Shown one piece after another: positions 40,784 through 42,392 of a DNA stretch of 42,392 nt. The translations under genes and the position numbers were made by a program. The notes below the pieces were generated by a model that did no database searches, was not told where the DNA came from, and saw only the letters and a list, made by a program, of their open reading frames with translations. This DNA comes from Phycisphaerales bacterium (GTDB lineage: Bacteria; Planctomycetota; Phycisphaerae; Sedimentisphaerales; Anaerobacaceae): positions 4,225,488 to 4,267,879 of the forward strand of contig CP070806.1 of the NCBI GenBank assembly GCA_020343675.1. Reading direction: 5' to 3'. Each line of letters begins with the position of its first letter. The first letter of the stretch is position 1.

Positions 40784-41098
40784 TCACTCGACAACCACCG
40801 CCGTGCCGAACACCAGTATTTCAGCGGCCATTTGCATGACCATCGACGTCGCGAACGATACTCCCACAATGGCATTGGCCCCCAGCCTCTGGGCATCTTC
40901 GATCATTCGGTCAATCGCCTGCTCGCGCGATTCGCCCATCATCTTGGTGTAATCGCTGATCTCACCTCCAACGACGTTGCGAAGGCCGGCCATGATGTCC
41001 CTGCCGATGTGACGAGCCCGAATCGTGTTGCCCCGCACAAGCCCCAGATGCCTGACAATCTTCTTGCCGTAAATCGTATCTGTAGTGGACAAAAGCAT
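40784..41098 (-). CDS. YbjQ/DUF74 family protein
   Basis: 104 residues; GGAG lies a few bp before the ATG, and the upstream anti-sigma gene ends 4 bp away. The family motifs are complete: LGLVRGNTIRARHIGRDIMAGLRNVVGGEISDYTKMMGESREQAIDRM, then AQRLGANAIVGVSFATSMV and FGTAVVVE. YbjQ proteins form small oligomeric (pentamer-like) assemblies; their biochemical role is not known. The placement between an anti-sigma factor and NfeD/SPFH suggests an envelope role. Confidence 0.94.
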   Translation of the reverse strand: MLLSTTDTIYGKKIVRHLGLVRGNTIRARHIGRDIMAGLRNVVGGEISDYTKMMGESREQAIDRMIEDAQRLGANAIVGVSFATSMVMQMAAEILVFGTAVVVE

Positions 41099-41102
41099 CG
41101 CC

Positions 41103-41549
41103 TTATCTCCTTACATCCTTATACCGGTCTCTTTTCCAGAAATAGATTCGCTCGCGAAGCACGGACACAAACAGAATCGCCAGCCCGACGAGCAACACCA
41201 GCAGCCCGGCCTTGAAGATTAACTCGACCTTCGGGTCCCTGATGATTTCTTCTATGGCTCTGAAGCCCCCGTAGATGGTCAGCAGGATCGCGGCGACGGA
41301 GAATACGATCCACCCCAGGCCGCGCTCGATCCGGTTATAAATGCCGCCCCAGTAATCCTGCCATATTCGCTCCTCGGGCTCAACTAATGTCACCTCGTCG
41401 GTTATCGCTTTGAGTCTCTTGAACTCCTCAAGCTCGCCGGCACATTCGGGACACCCGGACAAGTGTTCTTCGAAGCGACGCCTCTGCTCGTCGTTCAATT
41501 CATTGTCCAGGTAGCCCATCAACAGGTCTTTGTAGTCATGACACGTCAT
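41103..41549 (-). CDS. Zinc-finger anti-sigma factor (zf-HC2), two TM segments
   Basis: 148 residues. The N-terminal zinc-binding anti-sigma domain has His29-x3-Cys33-x2-Cys36 (HLSGCPEC) together with Cys3, and the helix DYKDLLMGYLDNELNDEQRRRFEEHL. Two TM helices lie near 79-97 and 113-131, so it tethers the domain at the inner membrane. By analogy with RsiW/ChrR it holds the preceding ECF sigma factor until a signal releases it. Its start overlaps the sigma gene by 14 bp, with GGAGG (41562-41558) inside the sigma reading frame, so translation is coupled and the ratio fixed. Confidence 0.93.
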   Translation of the reverse strand: MTCHDYKDLLMGYLDNELNDEQRRRFEEHLSGCPECAGELEEFKRLKAITDEVTLVEPEERIWQDYWGGIYNRIERGLGWIVFSVAAILLTIYGGFRAIEEIIRDPKVELIFKAGLLVLLVGLAILFVSVLRERIYFWKRDRYKDVRR

Positions 41550-42219
41550 GGAGACAACCTCCTTTTTCTGTGCCTAATAATTCTTCGAGTTTCTTGCGGC
41601 CATAGTACAACCTGCTCGTGACAGTGCCTTTGTTGCAGTGAAGGGCCTCTGCAATTTGATCGTAGGACATGTTCTGGAAGTGCCGCAATATGATCACCTC
41701 GCGATGCTTATCGTCCAGCTTGCCGATGGCCTGCCAGACTTTATCTTTTGTCTCATTTCTTCCAGCGACGACCTCGGGGCAAAAGCTATCGTCCCTCGCC
41801 GCCACTTCCGGGCAGTCCTGGGCATCGAGAGAGCTGGTCTTCCGATACCGCCTCTTCCTCAAATGACTCACGCACAGGTTCTTTAATATCTGATAAAACC
41901 AGGGGAAGAAACGGCGGCCGGGCTTGACGTGTTTGATGTTCCGGTACGCTCGAATAAACGCTTCCTGCGACAGATCCAGCGCATCTTCACGATTACCCAC
42001 CAAACCTAACGCGATGAAATAAGCGTCCTTCATGTACCTGTTCACGAAAACTTCAAAAGCCTCTGCTGAGCCCCGCCGACAACGCCGCATCGCTATCGTT
42101 TCATCCTGACACACGCTTGACACTCTCTCAGGCTCCAAAAGCAGATTCTTCCAGCTCAAACGCACATTCTTAACTTTCTTTTCGGAGTAATATACACCTT
42201 GAAGGGTGGATTTCTTCAA
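41536..42219 (-). CDS. ECF-type RNA polymerase sigma-70 factor
   Basis: 227 residues from the TTG at 42219, with AAGGG 10 bp upstream. Region 2 is GSAEAFEVFVNRYMKDAYFIALGLVGNREDALDLSQEAFIRAYRNI, followed by PGRRFFPWFYQILKNLCVSHLRKRR. Region 4 is LDDKHREVIILRHFQNMSYDQIAEALHCNKGTVTSRLYYGRKKLEELL with its HTH. The first 40 residues are not typical of ECF factors, so the true start may be an internal GTG (around residues 33-37) or the Met at residue 44. It is followed by its anti-sigma factor and six further genes on the same strand. It probably directs transcription of its own operon; I could not identify an ECF -35/-10 pair upstream. Confidence 0.93.
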   Translation of the reverse strand: MKKSTLQGVYYSEKKVKNVRLSWKNLLLEPERVSSVCQDETIAMRRCRRGSAEAFEVFVNRYMKDAYFIALGLVGNREDALDLSQEAFIRAYRNIKHVKPGRRFFPWFYQILKNLCVSHLRKRRYRKTSSLDAQDCPEVAARDDSFCPEVVAGRNETKDKVWQAIGKLDDKHREVIILRHFQNMSYDQIAEALHCNKGTVTSRLYYGRKKLEELLGTEKGGCLHDVS

Positions 42220-42244
42220 ACTATTTTGCCCTTGCGGAGGATTC

Positions 42245-42261
42245 GCACAGAAATTCTGCGC
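42245..42261. promoter_or_regulatory. Dyad upstream of the sigma-factor operon
   Basis: A 17-bp dyad (GCACAGAA, A, TTCTGCGC; seven of eight base pairs symmetric) lies 26-42 bp upstream of the sigma start. The position fits an operator for the operon, but no known regulator site is matched. Confidence 0.35.
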
Positions 42262-42392
42262 CGTCAGCCCAAAAAGCGTCCCATAATGGCTAATGCCGAA
42301 GGCAGCGGCCTGCTCCTTGCCTTCGTATTGGTCCGCTATGCTGCCCCCTGAATAACGTCAGTTAATTTGTATTTCTGATGATGTTATCTCCA

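Noticed and set aside
40732..40896. 55-residue N-terminal extension of NfeD
   Set aside because: It overlaps ybjQ out of frame and is Trp/Arg-rich; a good Shine-Dalgarno selects the ATG at 40731.

Overview
The window looks like a chromosomal segment of a planctomycete, most likely from the Phycisphaerae/Sedimentisphaerales side of the phylum. This is an inference from gene content, not from a marker gene. The signs are several secreted enzymes with twin-arginine leaders (two sulfatases, a Gfo/Idh/MocA oxidoreductase, a NIPSNAP protein), a GH29 fucosidase, lipoprotein and AsmA-type envelope genes that imply an outer membrane, and a PadR-HAAS operon carrying a repeated domain that I associate with this group. 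Housekeeping genes (metG, purD, purH, uvrB, nadC, birA, lpd) are scattered singly or in pairs among accessory genes. I saw no rRNA, tRNA, CRISPR array, transposase, integrase or phage gene.

Layout. 1-6.1 kb: the 3' part of metG, a convergent endonuclease III-like gene with a small upstream partner, a CPBP membrane protease, a DUF2617-like gene behind a near-consensus promoter, an 866-bp gene-poor stretch with two perfect inverted repeats, and a two-TM helical-repeat protein. 6.3-11 kb: a secreted serpin, then a minus-strand operon of padR, a HAAS/TM protein and a secreted paralogue, with a dyad operator upstream. 11.4-19.6 kb: a Tat-exported NIPSNAP protein, purD with a 1091-residue AsmA-like protein, an M14 peptidase lipoprotein whose mRNA starts in a perfect GC hairpin, and a 12-repeat RCC1-like secreted protein. 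19.7-23.4 kb: uvrB, nadC and birA on the plus strand.

23.5-33.3 kb is a plus-strand block: Tat-Gfo/Idh/MocA, an exported HEAT-repeat protein, a GH29 alpha-L-fucosidase with a discoidin-like C-terminus, two Tat sulfatases and a stand-alone lpd. The first five look like a small locus for sulfated, fucose-containing polysaccharide. 33.4-36.6 kb (minus): a 98-residue conserved-looking protein, a PQQ-type propeller protein and purH.

36.8-42.2 kb (minus) is the most cohesive and unusual unit: ECF sigma factor, zinc-finger anti-sigma factor, YbjQ, NfeD, SPFH/band-7, GPP34 (GOLPH3-like), a DUF2007-like two-TM protein and a radical-SAM/HhH protein. All eight are co-oriented with short gaps or overlaps. 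It resembles an autoregulated envelope-stress and membrane-microdomain operon, analogous in logic to the SigW regulon of Bacillus, with a lipid-binding-type GPP34 protein and a DNA-repair-type radical SAM protein attached.
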